64,000 nucleotides of DNA from Hephaestia caeni (GTDB lineage Bacteria; Pseudomonadota; Alphaproteobacteria; Sphingomonadales; Sphingomonadaceae), in assembly GCF_003550065.1 (NCBI RefSeq), contig NZ_QXDC01000004.1:806001-870000 (forward strand), read 5' to 3'. The notes beneath the pieces are model-generated. The model made no database searches. It saw only the letters and a list, made by a program, of their open reading frames with translations, and was not told the origin of the DNA. Position numbers and translations under genes: made by a program. The stretch's first letter is position 1; each line of letters starts with the position of its first letter. This document shows, in pieces, positions 6,937-14,355 of this stretch.

Positions 6937-7880
6937 TGATCGCGATCGGCTTCGGCCCGTCGTTGGCGAGAAGCGGCGCGCCGCGCGCGGGCTTCGATTT
7001 CACGACCGGCGCGCTGCCGGCAGGCGCGAGCCTGGCGCGCGCCTCGATCGGCAGCCGGTTCGATGCGAGCGGGGTGCTGCGAATCGAGAGCAGCAACGTC
7101 GCGCGCTTCGATCACGATCCGGCAAGCTCGATCTTGCGCGGCCTCCTGATCGAACCGGAGCAGACCAATGAAGTGCTGATGAGCGAAGATATCGGCGACG
7201 CGAGCTGGACGAAGCTCCAAAGCCCGGAAATATCGCGCAACGTCGCCGACGCGCCGACCGGCGTGCCGACGGGGGATACGCTGCGCGATACGAACATCGG
7301 CCAATATTCAGGCGTCTCGCAGACCTTCGCCACGATAGCGGCCAGAACCGTCTCGCTGTTCGTCAGGAAGGACACGAGCGGAAGGGCAATACGCTTCACC
7401 GTCTTGCGGGGCGGCCCGCCGCTTTCCGACCTGGCGCTCGATACGGCGACCGGCGACGTCAAGCTGTCCGGGCCGGGATCCGTCAGCGGCGCGGCCCATG
7501 ATTGCGGCGCCTTCTGGCGGCTGGTGCTGGTGAACAATACCGCATACGACAGCCTCGTCATTTTCCCTGCTGCCGGCGCGAGCGCATCGTGGACTTACTC
7601 GGCGGGCGCGACGGGATCCGCCGTCATCTGGGGAGTGCAGGCCGAACGGGGCGCGCACGCGTCGAGCTACATCCCTACCGACACCATGACGGCAACGCGC
7701 GCCGCCGATGTGCTGACGCTCGACTGGGGCCGATTCGCCGTCCCCGACGGGCCGCTGCCGCTGCGCTATCTGTTCGATGACGGATCATCGCAGGACGGCA
7801 TGGCGACCGTGACCGGCGGACTTGCCACGGTGCCGACAACGCTCGCGCGGCCGTGGCTTCGGCGCGTCGAACGCCGCTGA
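6936..7880 (+). CDS. Predicted head fibre / spike protein (GhsB-like, lectin-fold)
   Basis: This 314-residue protein is translationally coupled to the spike-base gene. It has the hallmark of phage head-spike fibres: GFDFTTGALPAGASLARAS, LRGLLIEPEQTNEVLMSEDI near residue 70, then repeated beta strands ending GVQAERGAHASSYIPTD and DVLTLDW. Such proteins carry a jelly-roll (concanavalin-like) domain and in RcGTA bind the capsular polysaccharide of recipients. Catalytic or binding residues cannot be read directly. Context supports a receptor-binding fibre on capsid vertices; a tail fibre is the alternative. Composition matches the cluster. Confidence 0.75.
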   Translation: MIAIGFGPSLARSGAPRAGFDFTTGALPAGASLARASIGSRFDASGVLRIESSNVARFDHDPASSILRGLLIEPEQTNEVLMSEDIGDASWTKLQSPEISRNVADAPTGVPTGDTLRDTNIGQYSGVSQTFATIAARTVSLFVRKDTSGRAIRFTVLRGGPPLSDLALDTATGDVKLSGPGSVSGAAHDCGAFWRLVLVNNTAYDSLVIFPAAGASASWTYSAGATGSAVIWGVQAERGAHASSYIPTDTMTATRAADVLTLDWGRFAVPDGPLPLRYLFDDGSSQDGMATVTGGLATVPTTLARPWLRRVERR

Positions 7881-7904
7881 GCCTTTTCAACTGGGGAGAA
7901 TGCG

Positions 7905-8465
7905 ATGACCATCGCAGCGAACGGACCGGGCGACGTGACGCTCGGCGCCGAAGACCGGACAGCGGCCGTCGCCGACATGAAGGCGCTGCTGCGGATCGCG
8001 ACCGGCGACGAAGACGCGCTGATCGCGGCGTTCATCGAGACTGCGCTCGCGCTCGCCGAACGCTTCACCGGCCGGGTGACGATCGCGCGGACGATGACCG
8101 AGACGGTGCCGGCGACGCCCGCGTGGCAGGCGCTCGGCGCGATGCCGGTGGCGAGCATCGCCAGTGTGGCGGACGCCGACGGCACGCCGCTGGCGGCGGA
8201 TGCCTACCGGATCGACATCGATGCCGACGCGCGCGGCTGGGTGCGGGTGCTCGATGCCGGGGGCGATACGCTGGCGCATGTGACGCTGAGCGCGGGCATG
8301 GCCACCGACTGGGCGAGCCTGCCCGCGCCGATGCGGCAAGGCGCGATCCTGCTCGCCGCGCATCTGTTCGTCGAGCGCGACGCGGTGACGCCGCCGCCCG
8401 CCGCGGTGACCGCGCTGTGGCGGCCGTTCCGCGTCATGCGGCTCGATGCGGCGGCACGGCTGTGA
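7905..8465 (+). CDS. Head-tail connector (gp6/phiE125 gp8-like, GTA g6)
   Basis: This 186-residue protein begins MTIAANGPGDVTL, preceded by GGGGAGA. Residues 22-60 (AVADMKALLRIATGDEDALIAAFIETALALAERFTG) are the conserved helix pair of the gp6-like head-tail connector family, which stacks under the portal ring. The C-terminal part includes LPAPMRQGAILLAAHLFVERD, also typical. The stop overlaps the GTG of the next gene. Length and gene order match RcGTA g6. Confidence 0.87.
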   Translation: MTIAANGPGDVTLGAEDRTAAVADMKALLRIATGDEDALIAAFIETALALAERFTGRVTIARTMTETVPATPAWQALGAMPVASIASVADADGTPLAADAYRIDIDADARGWVRVLDAGGDTLAHVTLSAGMATDWASLPAPMRQGAILLAAHLFVERDAVTPPPAAVTALWRPFRVMRLDAAARL

Positions 8466-8671
8466 TCGCCGGGCTGCGCGCGCGGGCGGCGACAATCGGG
8501 GACCAGGCGGCGACCGGCGCGCGCGATCGGATCGCGGCGCGGATCGCCGACGACGTGCCGGGGGTCACCGCGGCGATCGACGACGACCGGATCGTGGTGA
8601 CCGGGCGCGGGCTGCGGGCGCGGTTGCTCAGCGAGCCGGCGTTGCGCTGGATCGGGAGTTTCGGGCGATGA
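8462..8671 (+). CDS. Small head-closure-position protein (GTA g7 slot)
   Basis: This 69-residue protein starts at GTG 8462 inside the previous stop and ends overlapping the next ATG. It reads VIAGLRARAATIGDQAATGARDRIAARIADDVPGVTAAIDDDRIVVTGRGLRARLLSEP. An amphipathic helix is followed by a beta hairpin (AAIDDDRIVVTGRGL). It sits where RcGTA has the head-completion gene g7 but is shorter than typical stopper proteins. Tight coupling on both sides and GC-biased codons support a real gene; the structural assignment is from position. Confidence 0.7.
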   Translation: MIAGLRARAATIGDQAATGARDRIAARIADDVPGVTAAIDDDRIVVTGRGLRARLLSEPALRWIGSFGR

Positions 8672-9063
8672 GTGCGGAAAGCGTGCTGCACGCGGCGCTG
8701 GTGGCGGCATTGCGCGCGGCGGACGATCTCGACGGGGCGATCAACGGCGTGTTCGAGGGGCCGCCGGTGCAGGCGACCCCGCCCTTTGCCGAGGTGCAGC
8801 CGATGATCGCGGTCGACTGGAGCATGAAGGATCGCGCCGGGCGTGAGCTGCGCCCCGCGGTGATCATGCGCGACGCGGGCGAGACGCCGGCGCGGCTGCA
8901 TGCGCTGGCCGAGGCGGTGGTCGCGACGGTGACGGCGCTGCCGCGCGACCTCGACGGGTGGCGGATCGCGAGCAACGTCTTCGTGCGATCACGGATGCTG
9001 CGCGAGGCAGCCGGCCGCTGGGCGGTGGCGATCGAGTTTCGGGTGCGGATGATGGAAGTGTGA
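8668..9063 (+). CDS. DUF3168 tail terminator (GTA g8-like)
   Basis: The protein caps the tail tube and joins it to the head connector. The 131 residues show DUF3168 features: an N-terminal helix AESVLHAALVAALRAADDL, the strand NGVFEGPPVQATPPFAEV, the block EARLHALAEAV-like helix (PARLHALAEAVVATVTALP), and the end strands VFVRSRMLREAAGRWAVAIE and FRVRMMEV. The start overlaps the previous stop. It is followed by 127 bases holding a large palindrome before the tail tube gene. Confidence 0.85.
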   Translation: MSAESVLHAALVAALRAADDLDGAINGVFEGPPVQATPPFAEVQPMIAVDWSMKDRAGRELRPAVIMRDAGETPARLHALAEAVVATVTALPRDLDGWRIASNVFVRSRMLREAAGRWAVAIEFRVRMMEV

Positions 9064-9085
9064 TGTGATCCGCTGACGCGGGGTA

Positions 9086-9167
9086 GCGGCACCGGCCCGC
9101 TCCCCCACCCGACCACCCACGAGAGTATCCTGATGGGTGGTCGGGTGGGGGAGCGGGCCGGTGCCGC
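9086..9167. repeat. Type-C palindrome (copy 1), between tail terminator and tail tube genes
   Basis: The arms GCGGCACCGGCCCGCTCCCC...ACCCGACCACCCA and their reverse complement enclose a loop with GAGAGTATCC. Near-identical palindromes lie at 30406, 32202, 51935 and 59447, with partial ones at 30928, 59415 and 63622. It could fold into a very stable cruciform or RNA hairpin and may act as a processing or attenuation site inside the operon. Confidence 0.9.
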
Positions 9168-9190
9168 CTACAATCAAAGGAGAACATATC

Positions 9191-9598
9191 ATGGCGGCGG
9201 AGAAGGGTAGCGCGTTTTTGCTCAAGGTCGGCGATGGCGGGTCGCCGGTGGGCTATGCGACGGTGGCGGGGCTGCGCACGACACAGCTTTCGATCAACGG
9301 CGAGATGGTGGCGATCACCTCCAAGGATTCGGGCGGATGGCGCGATCTGCTGTCGGGCGCGGGGGTGCGATCGGTGAGCGTGTCCGGGGCCGGGGTGTTC
9401 ACTGGATCGGCCGCCGAGGCGCGGCTCAAGACCAACGCGCTGTCGGGCGTGCTCGACGATTACCGGCTGAGCTTCGAGAGCGGTGACAGCCTGACCGGGC
9501 GCTTCCTGGTGACGAGGCTCGATTATGCGGGCGATTACAATGGCGAGCGCAGCTACACGCTGAGCCTCGAAAGCTCGGGCGCGGTGACGGCGGCGTGA
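9191..9598 (+). CDS. Phage major tail tube protein, TP901-1 family (GTA g9-like)
   Basis: This 135-residue protein polymerises to form the tail tube. It starts at ATG 9191 with AAAGGAGA upstream and contains GSAFLLKVGDGGSPVGYATVAG, then TTQLSINGEMVAITSKDSGG WRDLL and the C-terminal SYTLSLESSGAVTAA. This beta-sandwich pattern is characteristic of TP901-1-type and RcGTA tail tube proteins. The stop overlaps the next GTG. A strong ribosome site and a position just after a hairpin fit a highly translated structural gene. Confidence 0.9.
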   Translation: MAAEKGSAFLLKVGDGGSPVGYATVAGLRTTQLSINGEMVAITSKDSGGWRDLLSGAGVRSVSVSGAGVFTGSAAEARLKTNALSGVLDDYRLSFESGDSLTGRFLVTRLDYAGDYNGERSYTLSLESSGAVTAA

Positions 9599-9906
9599 GC
9601 GGCGCCAATCCGGCGCGCGGCGAAGCCTCGATCAAGATCGCCGGCGAGACGCTGGTGCTGCGGCCGAGCTTCGCGGCGCTGGTGGCGGCGGAACAGGAGA
9701 CGGGGCCGCTGTTCGATGTCGTGGCGCGGGCGGCCGAGGGGCGGCTCGCACTGGGCGAGATGGTGGCGCTGTTCTGGCACTGCCTTGCCGCGCCGCCCGA
9801 AGGGATGACGCGCGCGCGATTCGGCGAGGCGGTGGTCGCAGGCGGGCTGGTGAACGCGACGCCGGCGCTGAAAATGCTCGTCGGGCAGATTTTGGCGGGG
9901 CGGTGA
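9595..9906 (+). CDS. GTA tail tube chaperone (g10-like)
   Basis: This 103-residue protein (GTG start overlapping the tail tube stop) contains GEASIKIAGETLVLRPSFAALVAAEQETG and LGEMVALFWHCLAAPPEG MTRARFGEAV. It matches the 'gene transfer agent family protein' that follows the tail tube gene in RcGTA-like clusters. By analogy with other siphophages it would coat the tape measure and recruit tube subunits together with the next gene. The two chaperone genes overlap by four bases. There is no sign of the -1 frameshift that links the pair in lambda; here they are separate coupled genes. Confidence 0.87.
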   Translation: MSGANPARGEASIKIAGETLVLRPSFAALVAAEQETGPLFDVVARAAEGRLALGEMVALFWHCLAAPPEGMTRARFGEAVVAGGLVNATPALKMLVGQILAGR

Positions 9907-10157
9907 GAAAGCCCCTCCACCATGCCGCGCATGGTCCCCCTCCCCGAGACAAGCTCGGGGAGGAATTTGCGGCAACCGCCGCGCGGCTCGCGGGGGTGGC
10001 GGGGGCGGTGCTGGGGTGGACGCCGGATGCGTTCTGGCGGGCGACCCCGGCGGAGCTGGAGGCGGTGGTGCGGGCGCTGTGCGGCGACGCGAGCGACCCC
10101 GCGCCGCCCGATCGCGCGACGATCGCGCGGCTGATGGAGGCATTTCCCGATGGATGA
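9903..10157 (+). CDS. Tail assembly chaperone (g10.1-like) with repeat-encoded N-terminus
   Basis: The C-terminal 62 residues (ARLAGVAGAVLGWTPDAFWR followed by ATPAELEAVVRALCGD) match the short RcGTA tail assembly chaperone. The first 22 or so residues, RKPLHHAAHGPPPRDKLGEE, are not family sequence but the in-frame translation of a type-B repeat at 9907-9966. The only start is GTG 9903, overlapping the previous stop; after the repeat the next possible starts (GTGs near 9996 and 10008) would delete conserved residues. So the repeat appears to have replaced or extended the original N-terminus while keeping the frame. The stop overlaps the tape measure start. Confidence 0.82.
   Translation: MRKPLHHAAHGPPPRDKLGEEFAATAARLAGVAGAVLGWTPDAFWRATPAELEAVVRALCGDASDPAPPDRATIARLMEAFPDG
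9907..9966. repeat. Type-B double-hairpin repeat (copy 4), inside a coding sequence
   Basis: The sequence CCCCTCCACCATGC-CGC-GCATGGTCCCCC runs on to CCCCGAGACAAGCTCGGGG and AGGAATT. It has the same layout and orientation as copies 2 and 3, but here it is translated as the N-terminus of the tail chaperone. Confidence 0.85.
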
Positions 10158-10698
10158 GGAAATCGAGAGCCTGGTGGTGCGCGTGCGCGCCGATACCGCC
10201 GGGTTCGCGCACGATGTCGATACGATGCGCAGCAGCCTGGACGGGCCGCTCGCCGACAGCGCCGAACGGGCCGGGCGGGGAATCGAGAACGCGCTGGTGC
10301 GCGCGGTGCGCACCGGCAAGCTGGGGTTCGAGGATCTGGGGCGCACCGCGATGAACGTGCTGTCGCAGATCGCGGCGAGCGCGGTGCGCGGCGGGATCGA
10401 CAGCATCGTCAGCGGCGGCGGGGGGCTGGGCGCGGCGCTGGCGGGGCTGATCGGCGCGCCGGGCCGCGCGACGGGCGGGCCGGTGTCACCGGGGCGGGCT
10501 TACAGGGTAGGCGAACGTGGCCCCGAACTGTTCGTGCCGACGACGAGCGGCCGGGTGGTCGCGGCGGGCCAGCCGGGCGGGCGCGAGGTGCGCGTGGCGA
10601 TCACGATCAATGCGCCTCGGGGCGAAAGCGGCCCCGCGTTGCAGCAATCGAGCCGGCAGGTGGCGCGCGCGGTGCGCGCGGCGATCGAGCAGGTGTGA
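10150..10698 (+). CDS. Short tail tape measure protein (GTA g11-like)
   Basis: The protein sets tail length and is threaded through the tail tube. It has 182 residues: an N-terminal helical region EIESLVVRVRADTAGFAHDV, a central Gly/Ala-rich segment with SIVSGGGGLGAALAGLIGAP, then the typical C-terminal GGPVSPGRAYRVGERGPELF and VPTTSGRVV found in phage tape measures, and a final helix SSRQVARAVRAAIEQV. The small size fits the short tails of GTA particles. It overlaps the chaperone gene by eight bases. Confidence 0.87.
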   Translation: MDEEIESLVVRVRADTAGFAHDVDTMRSSLDGPLADSAERAGRGIENALVRAVRTGKLGFEDLGRTAMNVLSQIAASAVRGGIDSIVSGGGGLGAALAGLIGAPGRATGGPVSPGRAYRVGERGPELFVPTTSGRVVAAGQPGGREVRVAITINAPRGESGPALQQSSRQVARAVRAAIEQV

Positions 10699-10754
10699 CC
10701 ATCGTGCCTTCCTTCAAGGAAGGGTCGGGGAGCAGCGGCCAGGAGTGGAGAAAG

Positions 10755-10822
10755 CGCGAACCGAGCATCGAGCCCGGTTCGCGCTGCCCCACCCCCTGCC
10801 CCTCCCCTGAAGGGGAGGGGTT
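10755..10822. repeat. Hairpin pair in the gap before the distal tail gene
   Basis: The gap 10699-10830 contains AGCGCGAACC...GGTTCGCGCT (about 10754-10783) and CCCCTCCCCTGAAGGGGAGGGG (about 10799-10820), plus CTTCCTTCAAGGAAG near 10708. These are stable stem-loops with no T tract, so they look like dispersed repeats or RNA-processing hairpins rather than a factor-independent terminator. Confidence 0.65.
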
Positions 10823-10830
10823 TTCCGATT

Positions 10831-13119
10831 ATGGGCTATTGGCTCACACAGGCGCGGACGGTGCAGGCCGATAGTGTGATCTCGCGCTTCGACCCGCGGT
10901 TCTGGACGGTCAATTTCCCGCGACCGATGATGGCGAGCGTCGTCACCACCGCGCCCGACGCGCTGCGCGTCGATGCCGTCTTCTATCGCAAGAGCGACCT
11001 CGCCGGGCTGATCTGGGAAGCCGAGGACAATATCGACCACCCGTTGCTCGCCTATGAGACGGCGCGCGACTTTCGCGACTGCGTGCTCTCGTTCCGCTGG
11101 CGATCGGACGGGGTGCGCACGCTCGATGCGATCGACGGGCCGACGCTGACGATCGAGGGGCGCGATGCCGACGGGGCGCCGCGCGCCTGGTATGTGCGGC
11201 TATGGAACTACGCGATCGGGACGGCCCGCGACGCGCAGGTGACGCTCGATTTCGCTCACCTGGTGGGCGGGTTCGCGCTTCCGCAAGAGGCCGATCCGGT
11301 GTGGGCGGGCGATATCGACCGGATGTTCATCTCGCTGGTGGCGCCGGGCTATACCGAGGGGGACGACGGCCTGCTCGCCGATCCCGCCGAGGGCTGGTGC
11401 GAGCTGAGCGGGATCGCTTGTGCCGGGGCGGGCGCGGTGCTGGCGATCGGCGACGCGATCGTGCCCGAGCACGCCATGAGGATCGCGAGCGGTTATGACG
11501 ACAGCTATCACCTGACGCCCGCGCGGCTGCTGCGGAACGCCTTCCAGCTCGGCTATCGCGGGCTGATCGACCATTATGTCGGCATGAGCCACTATTTCCG
11601 GCTCCAGGCAAACGGGCCGGACCTGTATGTGAGCCTGACCGGTGGCGCGCTGAATGCCGCATGCGCGGCGTGGCATCGCGATTTTTCGCGCCGGGCGCGG
11701 GCGCTGGGATACGACGTGATCTGGTCGCTGTCGTACGAGCTGTTCGACCAATATTGCTGGAACGACTGGAAGCAGCGCGCGTGGGACGGGAGCCCGGCGC
11801 TGACCGGGTGGGAGCCGCCCTCGACCTTGCTGTCACCGGCGCATACCGGGGCGATGGCGTATCTGCGAGCGGTCGCGGTGGCGTTCATCGCGCTGGCGCG
11901 CGAGAGCGGGATGCCGGCGAAGTTCCAGGTCGGCGAGCCGTGGTGGTGGGTGACGGCCGACGGGCGGCCGTGCCTCTACGACGATGCCGCCAAGGCGGCG
12001 TTCGGGGACGATCCGGTGGAGATCGCGAGCGTGCGCGGGACGCTCGACGACGATCAGACGGCGTTGCTCGACACGGCGGGGGCGTTGCTCGCGCAATCGA
12101 CCGCGGCGCTGATCGACGCGCTGGTGGCGGCGTTCACTTATGTCGAGACCTATCTGCTGGCCTATCTGCCGAGCGTGCTCGATCCCGCGGCGCCCGAGAT
12201 CCGACGCGCTAATTTGCCGACCGGCTGGGCAGCGCCGGCGTTCGACGTGCTCCAGCTCGAGGATTACGACTGGGTGACGCGCGGCAATAGCGGCGCAAGT
12301 GCGGCGGCGCGGGCGGCGGCGACCGCGCGGCTCGGCTATCCCGAGGCCGAGCAGCATTATCTGTCGGGCTTCGTGCTCAACCCCGAGGATGCGGATCAAT
12401 GGCGCGCGATCGAGGCGGCGGCGGATGCCGCGCGCGGGCGCGTCGCCGAGACCTTCGTCTGGGCGCTGCCGCAGGTGATGCGCGACGGATTCACCCATTT
12501 CGACGAGGAGACCGAGGTGCAGGCATTCGATGACATACTGTTCCCGCTGGCGCTGGGCCGCGAGGCCGAGGTGGCGCCGGGCTTTTCCACCGCGATCGTG
12601 ACCAGCGCGGGCGGGCACGAACGGCGCAACGCGAGCTGGGCCGAGGCGCGGACCCGCTACGATGTCGGGCCGGGGGTGCGATCGGAGGCGGATATCGCGA
12701 CCCTGCTCGCCTTCTTTCGCGCGCGGATGGGATCGGCACGCGGATTTCGGCTGCGCGATCCGTTCGACGGCAATTCGGGCGCGGGCAGCGCGATCGACCA
12801 GCAGATCGGCATCGGCGACGGCGCGGCGACACGGTTCGCGATCGTCAAGCATTACGGCGCGCATCAGCGGCGGATCACGCGGCCGGTGGCTGGCAGCGTG
12901 CGCGTGGCGGTGGATGGCGATGAGACCACGGCATTCACGATCGAACGGGGCGGGTGGATCGCACTCGATGCGCCACCGGCCACGGGGGCGGCGGTGACGG
13001 CGGGGTTCGCCTTCGACGTGCCGGTGCGGTTCGCCGAGGATCAGTTGAGCGTGACGCGCGCGACCTTCCTGGCGGGCGCGGCGCCCTCGGTGCCGCTGAT
13101 CGAACTGCGCGAGGATTGA
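10831..13119 (+). CDS. Enlarged distal tail protein: TIM-barrel-like N-terminal half plus DUF2460 (g12-like)
   Basis: This 762-residue protein is far longer than RcGTA g12. Residues about 565-762 (FDDILFPLALGREAEVAPGF, RNASWAEARTRYDVGPGVRS, FFRARMGSARGFRLRDPFDG) are the DUF2460 distal tail domain. Residues about 1-560 form another domain that looks like a glycosidase-type barrel: GLIDHYVGMSHYF, GYDVIWSLSYELFDQYCWND (Glu303) and KFQVGEPWWWV (Glu369), with two Glu residues at ends of predicted strands. The hydrolase-like fold is inference; catalysis is not shown. It starts at ATG 10831 just after a hairpin with no clear Shine-Dalgarno, and the next gene follows one base after the stop. Confidence 0.82.
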   Translation: MGYWLTQARTVQADSVISRFDPRFWTVNFPRPMMASVVTTAPDALRVDAVFYRKSDLAGLIWEAEDNIDHPLLAYETARDFRDCVLSFRWRSDGVRTLDAIDGPTLTIEGRDADGAPRAWYVRLWNYAIGTARDAQVTLDFAHLVGGFALPQEADPVWAGDIDRMFISLVAPGYTEGDDGLLADPAEGWCELSGIACAGAGAVLAIGDAIVPEHAMRIASGYDDSYHLTPARLLRNAFQLGYRGLIDHYVGMSHYFRLQANGPDLYVSLTGGALNAACAAWHRDFSRRARALGYDVIWSLSYELFDQYCWNDWKQRAWDGSPALTGWEPPSTLLSPAHTGAMAYLRAVAVAFIALARESGMPAKFQVGEPWWWVTADGRPCLYDDAAKAAFGDDPVEIASVRGTLDDDQTALLDTAGALLAQSTAALIDALVAAFTYVETYLLAYLPSVLDPAAPEIRRANLPTGWAAPAFDVLQLEDYDWVTRGNSGASAAARAAATARLGYPEAEQHYLSGFVLNPEDADQWRAIEAAADAARGRVAETFVWALPQVMRDGFTHFDEETEVQAFDDILFPLALGREAEVAPGFSTAIVTSAGGHERRNASWAEARTRYDVGPGVRSEADIATLLAFFRARMGSARGFRLRDPFDGNSGAGSAIDQQIGIGDGAATRFAIVKHYGAHQRRITRPVAGSVRVAVDGDETTAFTIERGGWIALDAPPATGAAVTAGFAFDVPVRFAEDQLSVTRATFLAGAAPSVPLIELRED

Positions 13120-13120
13120 G

Positions 13121-13933
13121 ATGACGACCTTTCTCGACGGCGACCTGACGACGATCGCCTTGTGCTGGCGGCTCGAACGGCGCGACGGCGTGACGATCGG
13201 GCTGACGACGCACGACCGCGACCTGATGATCGGCGGATTGCTCCACCGCGCCGCGCCGGGGATGACCCCTTCCGCGATCGAACGCAGCGAGGGGCTCGAC
13301 CCCGACACGATGGACGTGGCGGGCGCGCTCACCAGCGGGGCGATCGGCGAAGACGATCTGATCGCGGGGCGCTGGGACGGCGCGCGGGTGGCGTTGTTCG
13401 CGGTCGACTGGACCGACCCGGCCGCGAGCGTGGCGCTGGGCGAGGGCACGATCGGCGCGGTCGAGACCAGAGACGGCGGGTTCACGGCGGAACTGCGCGG
13501 TGCGGCGGCGGCGCTCGACCGGCCGGTGGTGGAGGCGACCTCGCCCGAATGCCGCGCCGAACTGGGCGACCAGCGTTGCCGGATCGCGATGGCCGGGCGG
13601 CGACGGATGGCGCGCATCGTCTCCGGCGACGATACGACGATCGTCATCGATAGCGCCGAACCGGTGGCCAACGCCTATGGCAACGGCCTGCTGCGCTGGC
13701 TGGGTGGGACCAACGGCGGATGCGAGAGCGCAATCGCGGTGTCGGCGGGCGTCACGCTGACGCTGACCGCGCCACCGCCCTTCGTGGCCGACGCGGGGAC
13801 AATGATCGAGCTGATCGAGGGCTGCGACAAGAGCTTCGCGACGTGCCGACACCGGTTCGACAACGTCTCCAACTTTCGCGGCGAGCCCTTCCTGCCCGGG
13901 ATCGACCTGCTGACACGGTATCCCGGCGGATGA
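13121..13933 (+). CDS. DUF2163 baseplate hub protein (GTA g13-like)
   Basis: This 270-residue hub protein lies between the distal tail ring and the central baseplate. It opens MTTFLDGDLTTIALCWRLER and has the DUF2163 blocks GLTTHDRDLMIGG, SAIERSEGLDPDTMDVAGAL and the C-terminal FDNVSNFRGEPFLPGID. Four Cys in SPECRAELGDQRC, GGCES and GCDKSFATC match the pattern proposed to bind an iron-sulfur cluster in RcGTA and lambda gpL hubs. GAGG lies six bases before the ATG. The stop overlaps the peptidase start by four bases. Confidence 0.9.
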   Translation: MTTFLDGDLTTIALCWRLERRDGVTIGLTTHDRDLMIGGLLHRAAPGMTPSAIERSEGLDPDTMDVAGALTSGAIGEDDLIAGRWDGARVALFAVDWTDPAASVALGEGTIGAVETRDGGFTAELRGAAAALDRPVVEATSPECRAELGDQRCRIAMAGRRRMARIVSGDDTTIVIDSAEPVANAYGNGLLRWLGGTNGGCESAIAVSAGVTLTLTAPPPFVADAGTMIELIEGCDKSFATCRHRFDNVSNFRGEPFLPGIDLLTRYPGG

Positions 13934-14355
13934 CCGGGCTTTCGATCCGGGTGCCGCACACAAGGAGCGACCGCGTCGTGGCGGCGGCGCTGGCGCTGGT
14001 CGGCGTGCGGTTTCGGCCGCACGGGCGCGATCCGCGCTTCGGGCTCGATTGCGTGGGGCTGGCGGGGTACGCGCTCAGGGCCGGCGGCTATCGGGGGCCG
14101 GTGCCCGACGATTACGGACTGCGGCACGGCGATGCGGCGCGCGCGCGGGCCATCATCGACGCGCTCGATGTGATCGATGGCATCGGCGGCCCCGGCGAAA
14201 TGCTGCTGTGCGTGAGCGCGCCGGGACAATTGCATCTGGCGATCTCGATTCCCGGCGGGCTGGTTCATGCCGACGCGCTGCTGCGGCGCGTGGTGGCACG
14301 ACCGGGCACGGCGCCCTGGCCGGTGCTGGGGCGCTGGCGACTGGAGGAGGAATAA
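13930..14355 (+). CDS. NlpC/P60 cell-wall peptidase (GTA g14-like)
   Basis: This 141-residue tail-tip peptidase is expected to cleave recipient peptidoglycan during DNA delivery. The catalytic Cys is in GLDCVGLAGYALRAGG and the His in GQLHLAISIPGGLVHAD, as in NlpC/P60 enzymes of phage tails. The N-terminus (VVAAALALVGVRFRPHGRDP) matches the usual lead-in. The start overlaps the hub stop, and the TAA at 14353 overlaps the next ATG, so g13-g15 form a coupled block. There is no signal peptide, as expected for a virion protein. Confidence 0.9.
   Translation: MTGLSIRVPHTRSDRVVAAALALVGVRFRPHGRDPRFGLDCVGLAGYALRAGGYRGPVPDDYGLRHGDAARARAIIDALDVIDGIGGPGEMLLCVSAPGQLHLAISIPGGLVHADALLRRVVARPGTAPWPVLGRWRLEEE

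Noticed and set aside
9137-9190. N-terminal extension of the tail tube protein into the type-C palindrome
   Set aside because: ATG 9191 has a strong AAAGGAGA site and begins the family sequence, so unlike the chaperone case the repeat is outside the gene.
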